Part shown: piece by piece, positions 1 to 5,698 of the stretch
Position numbering within the stretch: the stretch's first letter is position 1
Layout of the letters: each line of letters opens with the position of its first letter
Assembly (NCBI GenBank): GCA_947653315.1
Contig: CANTGP010000202.1
Coordinates: 1-6,043, forward strand
Direction: 5' to 3'
From: an uncultured Lachnospiraceae bacterium
Lineage (GTDB): Bacteria > Bacillota > Clostridia > Lachnospirales > Lachnospiraceae
Length of the DNA: 6,043 bases
The notes under the pieces: generated by a model
The model's database searches: none
Seen by the model: only the letters and a program-made list of their open reading frames with translations
Told to the model about the DNA's origin: nothing
Program-made: the position numbers and the translations under genes

Positions 1-70
1 CTGCCGCCGTCCCGCAAAAAAATCCCTCCCGGGCGTCCGCCCCCACACAACATTCCGGCTGAACCGTTAC
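1..70 (+). repeat. Dispersed intergenic repeat, copy 1 (left end cut by window)
   Basis: This stretch matches 5419-5489 with three substitutions and one single-base indel over about 71 positions, in the same orientation. Similarity stops right after the shared GTTAC at 66-70. It contains an A7 run followed by a C-rich block with a small GGGC-gtcc-GCCC stem. Because the match begins at base 1, the element probably extends to the left of the window; the second copy suggests about 23 further bases forming one arm of an inverted repeat. It encodes no visible protein. It could be a REP- or MITE-like element or a conserved regulatory cassette. Confidence 0.85.
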
Positions 71-100
71 TTTATTTACTTTTACTCCGCATAAAAAGTA

Positions 101-129
101 TTTACAAATACCCCATGGGGGTATATAAT
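101..129 (+). promoter_or_regulatory. Sigma-A promoter of csoR-copA
   Basis: A TTTACA -35 box (101-106) and a perfect TATAAT -10 box (124-129) are separated by exactly 17 bases. The start of transcription would fall near 135-137, leaving only about 12 bases of leader before the csoR ATG at 148. No clear terminator is seen between csoR and copA, so this promoter probably drives both genes. The spacer is almost wholly occupied by the CsoR operator, so repressor binding would exclude RNA polymerase. Confidence 0.85.
108..124. promoter_or_regulatory. CsoR operator
   Basis: The 17-bp sequence ATACCCCATGGGGGTAT is a near-perfect inverted repeat of the TACCC/GGGTA type with a G-rich centre, as known for CsoR-family copper repressors in Bacillota. 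It lies between the -35 and -10 boxes of the csoR promoter, the expected place for a repressor that leaves DNA when it binds Cu(I). The ATG within it (115-117) is upstream of the predicted transcript start and is not a translation start. Confidence 0.88.
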
Positions 130-147
130 GAGAAAGAGGTGAAACAA

Positions 148-429
148 ATGGAAAAAAAGAAGGAGCGGACGGAAAAGGAATTTAAAGATTTAATCCACCG
201 CCTCAACCGTATTGAGGGGCAGATCCGCGGGATACGCGGTATGGTGGAAGACGGAAGGTACTGTACGGACATTTTGGTGCAGGTGGCTGCGGTAAATGCC
301 GCATTAAACAGTTTTAATAAGAAACTGCTGGAAAACCATCTGAAAACCTGCGTGGTAAGGGATATCCGGGAAGGAAAGGATGATACGGTTGACGAATTGA
401 TGGAAACGCTTGGCAAGCTGATGAAGTAA
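148..429 (+). CDS. csoR: Copper-sensing transcriptional repressor CsoR
   Basis: A 93-residue all-helical DUF156/CsoR-RcnR family repressor that binds operator DNA when metal-free and releases it on Cu(I) binding. The family signature RLNRIEGQIRGI lies at residues 18-29. The Cu(I) ligands of the CsoR subfamily are all present as Cys39, His64 and Cys68, with the usual spacing of 25 and 4 residues, and Tyr38 precedes the first Cys as in known CsoR proteins. This C-H-C pattern argues for copper rather than the nickel, formaldehyde or sulfide branches of the family. The start at 148 is chosen because the in-frame ATG at 115 lies inside the operator, upstream of the predicted transcript start, whereas 148 has GAGGTG six bases upstream. 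It is first in an apparent operon with copA and should be autoregulated. Confidence 0.93.
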   Translation: MEKKKERTEKEFKDLIHRLNRIEGQIRGIRGMVEDGRYCTDILVQVAAVNAALNSFNKKLLENHLKTCVVRDIREGKDDTVDELMETLGKLMK

Positions 430-490
430 GTGACCGGAATGGGGGATAATGCGGGATATGGGAGATGCCTTGGCACGGAGACGGGGAGAA

Positions 491-680
491 AAAACAAAAT
501 AAACAAATAAAAAAGCAAATAAAAAAAGCAAATTAGTAAGAAAATAAACAGAAAGACAGCCCTTAAACAGCGGTTAATCAAAAAGAACCAGTTAAAAAGA
601 AGCCAATCAAAAAAGGCAATCAAAAAAGGCAATCAAAAAAGGTAATCAATAAAAAGGAATAAAAAGAAGGGGCAGTGAAA
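491..680 (+). other. Extremely A-rich csoR-copA spacer
   Basis: In this stretch 116 of 190 bases are A on the coding strand, with few C or T. No hairpin plus U-run that would serve as an intrinsic terminator is visible, and no second promoter or second CsoR operator is seen, so transcription from the csoR promoter probably passes through. The RNA would be largely unstructured. It ends in the copA ribosome site AAGGGG (667-672). The composition is quite unlike the flanking genes. Confidence 0.75.
604..657 (+). repeat. 13-bp tandem repeat upstream of copA
   Basis: Three exact head-to-tail copies of CAATCAAAAAAGG lie at 604-616, 617-629 and 630-642. A degenerate fourth unit (TAATCAATAAAAAGG) follows at 643-657, and a weaker relative is seen around 574-586. 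The 13-bp unit is not a multiple of three and lies between genes, so it is not a coding repeat. Such an array may vary in copy number by strand slippage. Confidence 0.9.
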
Positions 681-684
681 ATAA

Positions 685-3348
685 ATGGAGCAATATATCG
701 TTACCGGCATGAGCTGCGCGGCATGTAGCTCGGCAGTGGAAAAAGCGGTATCAAAAGTAGCAGGCGTGGATTCCTGTTCCGTGAATCTGCTGACCAATTC
801 GATGAAAGTGGAAGGAGATGCACAAACCCGGGAGATTATCCGCGCGGTTGAGAAAGCAGGATATGGGGCAAGCCTGAAGGAAAGCGCCGGTTTGGGCGTG
901 AAAGAAGGGAATGGCGGAAACGGAACGTCAGGAGCCGGTAGCGTTTGGGCGCCGGCAAAACAGGGCGTTTCCGATTTGGAAAAAAGTGCGGGGGAAGCGG
1001 AACGGGCTATGAGGTGGAGGCTGGGTATTTCCATAGGATGTCTGGTACCGTTAATGTATATTTCCATGCATCACATGTTTTATGAGTGGTTCGGTTTGCC
1101 TGTTCCGGGGTTTGTGCAGGCGGCATTCCACGGACCGGAGAATGCGGCAGCGTTTGCCTTTTCGCAGTTTTTGCTTCTGCTGCCGATACTGTATGTAAAC
1201 CAAAAATATTTCCGTGTGGGATTTAAGACCCTGTTCCGCGGGCATCCGAATATGGACAGTCTGATTGCCATCGGGGCTTTCGCAGCGGTGGTTTACGGGA
1301 TATTTGCGATTTTCCGCATTGGATACGGATTGGGACACGGGGATATGGCGCTGGTTGGGCAGTACTCCATGGATATTTATTTTGAATCGGCAGGTACTAT
1401 CCTGACGCTGATTACCGTGGGGAAATATTTGGAAACCAAGTCCAAGGGGAAAACGAGTGCGGCGATTACGAAACTGATGGATTTATCGCCAAAGACGGCG
1501 GTTGTGGTACGGGAAGACGGAAGGGAAGAACAGGTTCCTACCGGAAACGTAAAGGCGGGGGATATCTTTTTGGTAAAACCGGGCAGCCTTGTACCGGTGG
1601 ACGGTGTGGTATTATCGGGCAATTCCAGCGTGGACGAATCGGCGATTACGGGGGAAAGCATTCCGGTGGAAAAGAAACCGGGTGATCCGGTGGTATCGGC
1701 GACGGTGAACAAGGCGGGCGTGCTGCGCTGCAGGGCGGAGAAGGTAGGGGAGGACACCACATTGGCACAGATTATCCGGCTGGTGGAGGAAGCGAGTGCC
1801 TCAAAGGCGCCGATTGCCAGGTTGGCGGATAAAATTGCGGGGGTTTTCGTGCCTGCTGTTATCGGTATTGCGCTTGTGACGGCGGCAGTATGGCTGTTTT
1901 CCGGTGCAGGGGTTGAGTTTGCCATGTCGGCGGGGATTGCGGTATTGGTTATTTCCTGTCCCTGCGCCCTGGGACTTGCGACGCCCGTGGCGATTATGGT
2001 GGGTACCGGTGTGGGGGCGAAGTACGGTATCCTGATTAAATCCGGCGAGGCTTTGCAGGGGGCGAGAAACGTGGATACGGTAGTACTGGATAAAACCGGT
2101 ACGGTTACGGAAGGGAAACCCCGTGTGACCGACATTATCCGCTACGAAACGGGAAAGACGGAGGAAGAAGTACTGCAGGTTGCGGCCGCGTTGGAAAAGC
2201 CCAGTGAACATCCGCTGGCGGATGCCGTCGTTTCGGCAGCGGAGGAGCGGGGATTGGATCTGCCTGAAGTAACGGAGTTCCGTGCGGCATTCGGGAAAGG
2301 AATCGAGGGAAGGAACGGGGGAGTCCTGTTTTATGTGGGAAACCGTAAATTCATGGAGGAAAAAGGAGTTCGCCTGACCGGAGGGCAGGAGCGGGAGGCG
2401 GAGCGTTTGGCTGAGGAAGGTAAGACACCGCTATTCCTTGGGAGGGAAGGCGGGAAACTGACGGCAGTGATTGCCGTGGCGGATACGGTGAAGGAGTCTT
2501 CCCTGCAGGCAATCGGGCATTTGAAGAAGATGCATATCCATGTGATCATGCTGACCGGGGATAACCGTAAGACGGCTGAAGCGGTGCGCAAGAAGCTCGG
2601 AATACCGGAAGTAATTGCGGAAGTACTGCCGGATGAAAAAGAACAGAAAATAAGGAGCCTGAAAGAACAGGGGAAAAAGGTCGCCATGATCGGGGACGGC
2701 GTTAACGATGCCCCGGCTTTGGCTTCGGCAGACGTAGGGATTGCAATAGGGGCCGGAACCGATGTGGCTTTGGAGAGCGCGGATATTATACTAATGAAAA
2801 ATGACCTGCGGGATGCCGTGACGGCAATCCGGTTGAGCAGGGCAGTCATCCGCAATATTAAAGAAAACCTGTTTTGGGCATTTTTTTATAACAGCATAGG
2901 GATACCGTTGGCGGCGGGAGTTTTCTATCCGCTTTTTGGGTTAAAATTAAATCCCATGTTCGGCGCTGCCGCCATGAGTTTAAGCAGCGTATGCGTGGTT
3001 GGAAATGCATTGCGTCTGCGTGGATTTAAGGAAGAACGCAAGGACGGGGAAAACGCCTCAAACGTGTCCCGGAATGAATGTGGAAGCAATGAATTGCCAA
3101 ATAAATTGCAGGAAGAAGAAAAGAAGGAGGAAGCAGTTATGACAAAGACAATGATTATTGAGGGAATGGCTTGCGGGCATTGTACCGCGAGGGTGCAGAA
3201 GGCGTTGGAGGCAGTGGAGGGAGTGGCATCCGTTACCATGAGCCTAGAGGAAAAAAGCGCCGTGGTGGAACTGGACGGGGAAGCCGCAGACGGGATGTTA
3301 AAGGATGCCGTAACGGAAGCGGGATATGAAGTAGTGGAAATCCGCTGA
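685..3348 (+). CDS. copA: Copper-exporting P1B-type ATPase CopA with N- and C-terminal HMA domains
   Basis: An 887-residue membrane pump that uses ATP to export Cu(I). In order: an N-terminal HMA domain (about 1-66, GMSCAAC, Cys11/Cys14); a Gly/Ser-rich linker (67-105); four membrane helices (about 111-130, 153-171, 190-210, 229-247); the actuator domain with TGES (322-325); helices 5 and 6 (385-406, 413-435) carrying the CPC metal site (425-427); the phosphorylation loop DKTGT (Asp469); the nucleotide-domain SEHP (507-510); TGDN (624-627) and GDGVND (670-675); and helices 7 and 8 with YN (735-736) and MSLSS (764-768), the Cu(I)-pump signature. A charged linker (781-818) leads to a second HMA domain (GMACGHC, Cys830/Cys833), an unusual C-terminal addition. 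The start has AAGGGG 12 bases upstream, a rather long spacing. It lies downstream of csoR, probably on the same transcript. Confidence 0.96.
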   Translation: MEQYIVTGMSCAACSSAVEKAVSKVAGVDSCSVNLLTNSMKVEGDAQTREIIRAVEKAGYGASLKESAGLGVKEGNGGNGTSGAGSVWAPAKQGVSDLEKSAGEAERAMRWRLGISIGCLVPLMYISMHHMFYEWFGLPVPGFVQAAFHGPENAAAFAFSQFLLLLPILYVNQKYFRVGFKTLFRGHPNMDSLIAIGAFAAVVYGIFAIFRIGYGLGHGDMALVGQYSMDIYFESAGTILTLITVGKYLETKSKGKTSAAITKLMDLSPKTAVVVREDGREEQVPTGNVKAGDIFLVKPGSLVPVDGVVLSGNSSVDESAITGESIPVEKKPGDPVVSATVNKAGVLRCRAEKVGEDTTLAQIIRLVEEASASKAPIARLADKIAGVFVPAVIGIALVTAAVWLFSGAGVEFAMSAGIAVLVISCPCALGLATPVAIMVGTGVGAKYGILIKSGEALQGARNVDTVVLDKTGTVTEGKPRVTDIIRYETGKTEEEVLQVAAALEKPSEHPLADAVVSAAEERGLDLPEVTEFRAAFGKGIEGRNGGVLFYVGNRKFMEEKGVRLTGGQEREAERLAEEGKTPLFLGREGGKLTAVIAVADTVKESSLQAIGHLKKMHIHVIMLTGDNRKTAEAVRKKLGIPEVIAEVLPDEKEQKIRSLKEQGKKVAMIGDGVNDAPALASADVGIAIGAGTDVALESADIILMKNDLRDAVTAIRLSRAVIRNIKENLFWAFFYNSIGIPLAAGVFYPLFGLKLNPMFGAAAMSLSSVCVVGNALRLRGFKEERKDGENASNVSRNECGSNELPNKLQEEEKKEEAVMTKTMIIEGMACGHCTARVQKALEAVEGVASVTMSLEEKSAVVELDGEAADGMLKDAVTEAGYEVVEIR
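3124..3130 (+). promoter_or_regulatory. Internal Shine-Dalgarno within copA
   Basis: AAGGAGG lies eight bases before an in-frame ATG (3139) inside copA. Its sequence and spacing are better than those of the copA start itself (AAGGGG, 12 bases) and of the csoR start (GAGGTG). It falls in the sequence encoding the hydrophilic linker, immediately before the C-terminal HMA domain, which is where a gene start would be if that domain were also made separately. Confidence 0.6.
3139..3348 (+). CDS. copZ: Possible nested CopZ-like copper chaperone (internal start of copA)
   Basis: Initiation at copA codon 819 would give a 69-residue protein, the usual length of free CopZ chaperones in Bacillota. It is one HMA fold: a beta strand starting just after the Met, GMACGHC with Cys12 and Cys15 as Cu(I) ligands, then the expected beta-alpha-beta-beta-alpha-beta pattern ending YEVVEIR. 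CopZ carries Cu(I) in the cytoplasm to CopA and CsoR. What is seen is an AAGGAGG site with eight-base spacing, the in-frame ATG and a complete domain. What is inferred is that ribosomes start here. The alternative is that the domain exists only as the C-terminal part of CopA, by fusion of an ancestral copA-copZ pair, with the Shine-Dalgarno left as a relic. Confidence 0.45.
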   Translation: MTKTMIIEGMACGHCTARVQKALEAVEGVASVTMSLEEKSAVVELDGEAADGMLKDAVTEAGYEVVEIR

Positions 3349-3354
3349 TTGTTT

Positions 3355-3377
3355 GACGCCGCATTTGGGATGGCGTT
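3355..3377. terminator. Weak hairpin between convergent copA and response-regulator genes
   Basis: GACGCC (3355-3360) can pair with GGCGTT (3372-3377) around an 11-base loop, with one G-U pair. Only three T residues follow on the plus strand (3376-3378, partly in the stem) and none on the minus strand, so it is a poor intrinsic terminator. It fills most of the 28-base gap between the two convergent stop codons and reaches into the response-regulator stop codon. Confidence 0.25.
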
Positions 3378-4093
3378 TAGGTGCGTTCCAAAGTATCCTC
3401 CAGCATACGGTATCCGATGCCGATTTCCGTAAAAATATAATGGGGTTCCCCCGGATTTTTTTCCAGTTTCCGGCGGATGTTTGCCATATTGACGCGCAAG
3501 ATGCGGTTATTATCGTCCGCGTAGGGACCCCATACATTGGAAATGATGGAATCATAGGTTATGACCCTGCCGGAGTTTTGTGCCAAAAGGGAGACGATTT
3601 TGTACTCCACCTGGGTCAAATGGATATCGGCTCCGTCAAGGGTAATCAGGTGCTTTTCGAAGTCGATGACCAAACCGTCCGCCTGATAAGGGCGCAGTGC
3701 CAGCAGGGAGCCGGTATTCAGCCGGTTGCCGTGGCGCAGGGCGGTACGGATTCTTGCCATGAGTTCGGGGGGACCAAAAGGCTTTGTGATATAATCGTCG
3801 GCGCCGCTGTCCTGCGCAACAACTTTTTCCTGCTCCTGGGTACGTGCGGAAATGACGATGATGGGGATGCTTGCCCAAGTGCGGATTTCGCGGATAATGT
3901 CAATGCCGTCCATATCGGGCAGTCCGAGATCCAACAGTATGAGGTCCGGACAGACGGAAGTGACAAGGGACAGTCCGCCTTTACCGTTAGGGGCGGTGGA
4001 AATCTTGTACCCTTGGGCGGTCAGCGTGGTTGCCATGAAATTACAGATATTTTTTTCGTCTTCGATAATGACGATATGGGTTTTTGCGTTCAT
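3377..4093 (-). CDS. KdpE-like OmpR/PhoB-family response regulator
   Basis: A 238-residue DNA-binding response regulator. The receiver domain (about 5-118) has the acidic pocket Glu11/Asp12, phospho-acceptor Asp55 in LLDLGLPD, the switch residue Ser82 in VISAR, and Lys104 in the TKPF loop. The winged-helix domain (about 137-234) contains LTQVEYKIVSLLAQN, VWGP and the recognition-helix region ILRVNMANIRRKLE, followed by GIGYRML; the VWGP, LRV and GIGYR elements are typical of KdpE. It follows the kinase gene by 28 bases on the same strand, with GAAAGGAG 11 bases before its ATG, so the two form an operon. KdpE classically activates the kdpFABC potassium pump, but no such genes are in this window and the kinase is atypical, so the target is unknown; I therefore withhold the symbol. 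It converges on copA. Confidence 0.92.
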   Translation of the reverse strand: MNAKTHIVIIEDEKNICNFMATTLTAQGYKISTAPNGKGGLSLVTSVCPDLILLDLGLPDMDGIDIIREIRTWASIPIIVISARTQEQEKVVAQDSGADDYITKPFGPPELMARIRTALRHGNRLNTGSLLALRPYQADGLVIDFEKHLITLDGADIHLTQVEYKIVSLLAQNSGRVITYDSIISNVWGPYADDNNRILRVNMANIRRKLEKNPGEPHYIFTEIGIGYRMLEDTLERT

Positions 4094-4121
4094 CGGAATG
4101 GCTACTCCTTTCTTGGGGGAA

Positions 4122-5276
4122 TCATGCTTTGGGCAGGGTAAAGAAAAATTCGGTTCCCGGTTCCCGGTTTACCGCGTCTATGGTTCCTTTGTGGGCGGTA
4201 ATGATGGTTTTGCATATGGACAGTCCGATGCCCATGCCTTTGGAGCTGTCGGGAGAAGTGTTTCCGGTATAGGGGGCACCGTCAAAAAGCGTTTTCCGCT
4301 TATTCGGCGCGATGCCGATACCGTAATCCCTGACGTGGAAGCATACACAGTCCGACCGGGATTCCACGCTGCAGGCGATGGGATGTTGGCTGCCGGAGTG
4401 CAGTACCGCGTTTTCCAACAGGTTAATCAGCACTTGTTCGATTAAGATGGCATCCATGGGAATCATGAGGAAGTCATCGGGGACCTGTACGGTGATTTGG
4501 GCATCCGGGAGCCGTTTCTTTAAACGGATAACGGCTTCCGATACGACTTCTTCCACGGATTCCCAGGATTTGCTGACATTTGCCGCACCGTCCTGGATGC
4601 GGGTGACGGACAGGAGGTTTTCCACCATGTTTAAAAGCCAGTTGGAATCTTCGTGGATCTGTCCGACCAGTTTCCGTTTTTGGTCTTCGTTAAGGTAACT
4701 GCCGTTTTCCAGGTAGGAAGTACTGGAACCGATGATGCTGGTAAGCGGGGTACGAAGGTCATGGGATATGGCACGCAGCAGATTGGCACGCATTTTTTCT
4801 TTTTCCGCCTCTACCAAAAGGCGTTCCCGTTCCGCAATGACAAGCATTTGCTGTTTCATGTGTGTGGTGGATGCGCTGGTGAGCAGGGAGATGGCGAGCA
4901 TGACGATAAAGGTGACGGGATATCCTGCAAGCGTGAAGTTAAGCGCCCAATAGGGATAGGTAAACAGGAAATTTACGCATACCACCCCGATTAATGCGGC
5001 AAAGATCCCCCAAAAATAATTGTCGGTGAGACGCGCAATCAGGATTAGGGCAAGAATATATAAAAGCGCTACGTTTGCGGAGTTGTGCGAAATGCCAAAG
5101 TACAGGAATGAGAATATGGTGGCAAGCAGCAGCAGTACTAAAGTGATGCAGGCGTCATGCAGTCTGTGCTTGGACGGAGGTGTGCCGGTTTTTTTACCTT
5201 CTCCCCGGTACGGGGGCAGAGATTCCGCGTTGCGTGCAAACCATTGTTTTTTAGTTGTCGTTTTAATCAGATTCAT
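4122..5276 (-). CDS. Short KdpD-like sensor histidine kinase (DUF4118 membrane domain)
   Basis: A 384-residue membrane histidine kinase. A basic N-terminal tail (1-40) leads into four membrane helices with short loops (about 43-60, 67-81, 87-105, 118-134), as in the DUF4118 membrane unit of KdpD. A charged helical linker (136-168) follows, then the dimerisation domain with phospho-acceptor His172 in ISHDLRTPLTS and the ATP-binding domain with N-box Asn285/Asn289, G1 DYGIGI (Asp317) and G2 GMGIGL (347-352). Full KdpD proteins are near 900 residues; this one lacks the N-terminal KdpD and Usp-like domains and the GAF region, with no room for them upstream. All catalytic boxes are intact, so it is a compact variant rather than a decayed gene. 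The start has GGAG eight bases upstream. It should phosphorylate the regulator encoded just downstream; its stimulus is unknown. Confidence 0.92.
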   Translation of the reverse strand: MNLIKTTTKKQWFARNAESLPPYRGEGKKTGTPPSKHRLHDACITLVLLLLATIFSFLYFGISHNSANVALLYILALILIARLTDNYFWGIFAALIGVVCVNFLFTYPYWALNFTLAGYPVTFIVMLAISLLTSASTTHMKQQMLVIAERERLLVEAEKEKMRANLLRAISHDLRTPLTSIIGSSTSYLENGSYLNEDQKRKLVGQIHEDSNWLLNMVENLLSVTRIQDGAANVSKSWESVEEVVSEAVIRLKKRLPDAQITVQVPDDFLMIPMDAILIEQVLINLLENAVLHSGSQHPIACSVESRSDCVCFHVRDYGIGIAPNKRKTLFDGAPYTGNTSPDSSKGMGIGLSICKTIITAHKGTIDAVNREPGTEFFFTLPKA

Positions 5277-5326
5277 AGCCGGTACTCCGTGAATTATATG
5301 TTCGCTTTGTATTTTTGTATTTTAGC

Positions 5327-5338
5327 ATTATAATTATA
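5327..5338 (-). promoter_or_regulatory. Candidate promoter -10 region of the kdpDE-like operon
   Basis: Two overlapping-register TATAAT boxes are read on the minus strand at 5338-5333 and 5332-5327, about 50-60 bases before the kinase ATG. Neither has a good -35 box at 16-18 bases; the best is TTTCCC (5355-5350) for the second. A strong -10 with a weak -35 suits a promoter that needs an activator. Confidence 0.45.
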
Positions 5339-5370
5339 CAATGGTTTTGGGGAAATACATAGTATGGCGT

Positions 5371-5387
5371 GCTAAGAAAACGCTAAG
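5371..5387 (-). promoter_or_regulatory. GCTAAG-N5-GCTAAG direct repeat, possible response-regulator box
   Basis: On the plus strand GCTAAG occurs at 5371-5376 and again at 5382-5387, an 11-bp period; on the minus strand it reads CTTAGC-N5-CTTAGC. OmpR/PhoB-family regulators commonly bind six-base direct repeats spaced one helical turn apart. The site is centred roughly 53-59 bases upstream of the likely start of the kdpDE-like transcript, a usual activator position. Autoregulation is inference. Confidence 0.4.
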
Positions 5388-5395
5388 GAATATCA

Positions 5396-5489
5396 TTGGG
5401 GGTGGACAGGCAATCCCGCTGCCGCCGCCCCGCAAAAAAATCCCTCCCGGGTGTCCGCCCCCAACACAACATTCCGGCTGAACTGTTAC
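5396..5489 (+). repeat. Dispersed intergenic repeat, copy 2, with 13-bp inverted repeat
   Basis: Bases 5419-5489 match 1-70 of the window in the same orientation with three substitutions and one indel. Here the left part is also visible. TTGGGGGTGGACA (5396-5408) pairs with TGTCCGCCCCCAA (5452-5464) over 13 positions with a single G-U, and internal stems such as GGCA/TGCC (5409-5412 with 5420-5423) are possible. No U-run follows the arms on either strand, and the element lies between divergent genes, so it does not look like a terminator. Its outer boundary is uncertain because copy 1 is cut by the window. Confidence 0.8.
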
Positions 5490-5495
5490 CATATA

Positions 5496-5511
5496 TGATA
5501 AAAATGTATCA
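5496..5511. promoter_or_regulatory. TGATA-N6-TATCA palindrome upstream of a -35 box
   Basis: A perfect five-base inverted repeat with a six-base centre lies seven bases upstream of the -35 box of the next gene. The size and position suit a dimeric regulator, but the region is AT-rich and such a match may arise by chance. I do not recognise the regulator. Confidence 0.3.
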
Positions 5512-5518
5512 AAAAAGA

Positions 5519-5547
5519 TTGCATTAGAGAATCCTGTATGCTATATT
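5519..5547 (+). promoter_or_regulatory. Extended -10 promoter of the 5699 gene
   Basis: TTGCAT (5519-5524) and TATATT (5542-5547) are 17 bases apart, and TGC directly before the -10 box gives the TGn extension at 5539-5541. An overlapping TATAAT at 5547-5552 is an alternative -10. Transcription would begin near 5553-5559, leaving about 140-145 bases of leader before the ATG. Confidence 0.7.
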
Positions 5548-5564
5548 ATAATTATTGAAAATAT

Positions 5565-5645
5565 TTGGAAATTCTTTTTGCCGCCTGTTTTGTCATAAGC
5601 GGTATGTCATGAAATCGGACAAGGCGTTTCAGCCTGTATTTCCAA
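5565..5645 (+). ncRNA. Possible structured 5' leader (multi-branched fold)
   Basis: In the untranslated leader, TTGGAAAT (5565-5572) is the exact complement of ATTTCCAA (5638-5645). This outer stem would enclose TGCCGC/GCGGTA (5579-5584 with 5599-5604, one G-U), TGTC/GACA (5605-5608 with 5618-5621) and AGGC/GCCT (5622-5625 with 5632-5635), placed end to end like a cloverleaf. AAATTC (5569-5574) can instead pair with GAATTT (5647-5652), giving a competing fold. The inner stems are short and could be chance. It matches no riboswitch class that I recognise; it could be a cis-regulatory RNA or plain leader. Confidence 0.3.
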
Positions 5646-5698
5646 GGAATTTACGATTGGTACGGATTGGTAGTCGAAGTAAAAAAAGGAGGAAAAAT

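Noticed and set aside
115..147. csoR start at the upstream ATG (115)
   Set aside because: The ATG is the centre of the operator and precedes the -10 box, so it should not be in the mRNA.
439..510. 23-codon open frame in the csoR-copA spacer
   Set aside because: No good ribosome site and no recognisable peptide; it ends in the A-rich tract. It could be a leader peptide, but nothing supports that.
102..632. 176-codon hydrophobic open frame on the minus strand
   Set aside because: Its Phe/Leu-rich protein simply mirrors the A-rich plus-strand spacer and the antisense of csoR; it has no ribosome site and overlaps a well-supported gene and promoter.
685..910. Programmed frameshift after the first HMA domain of copA, as in E. 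coli
   Set aside because: No slippery heptamer of the CCCAAAG type or following strong hairpin was seen around the end of the domain.
1377..2135. 252-codon open frame on the minus strand inside copA
   Set aside because: It is a shadow of the copA coding frame with low-complexity Thr/Ser/Pro/Ala-rich protein and no start signal.
3353..4141. 262-codon open frame on the plus strand
   Set aside because: It is antisense to the response-regulator gene, whose receiver and winged-helix motifs are complete on the minus strand; the plus-strand protein shows no family features.
5396..5464. Intrinsic terminator in the repeat
   Set aside because: Neither arm is followed by a U-run, the A7/T7 tract lies inside the loop, and the genes on both sides point away from it.
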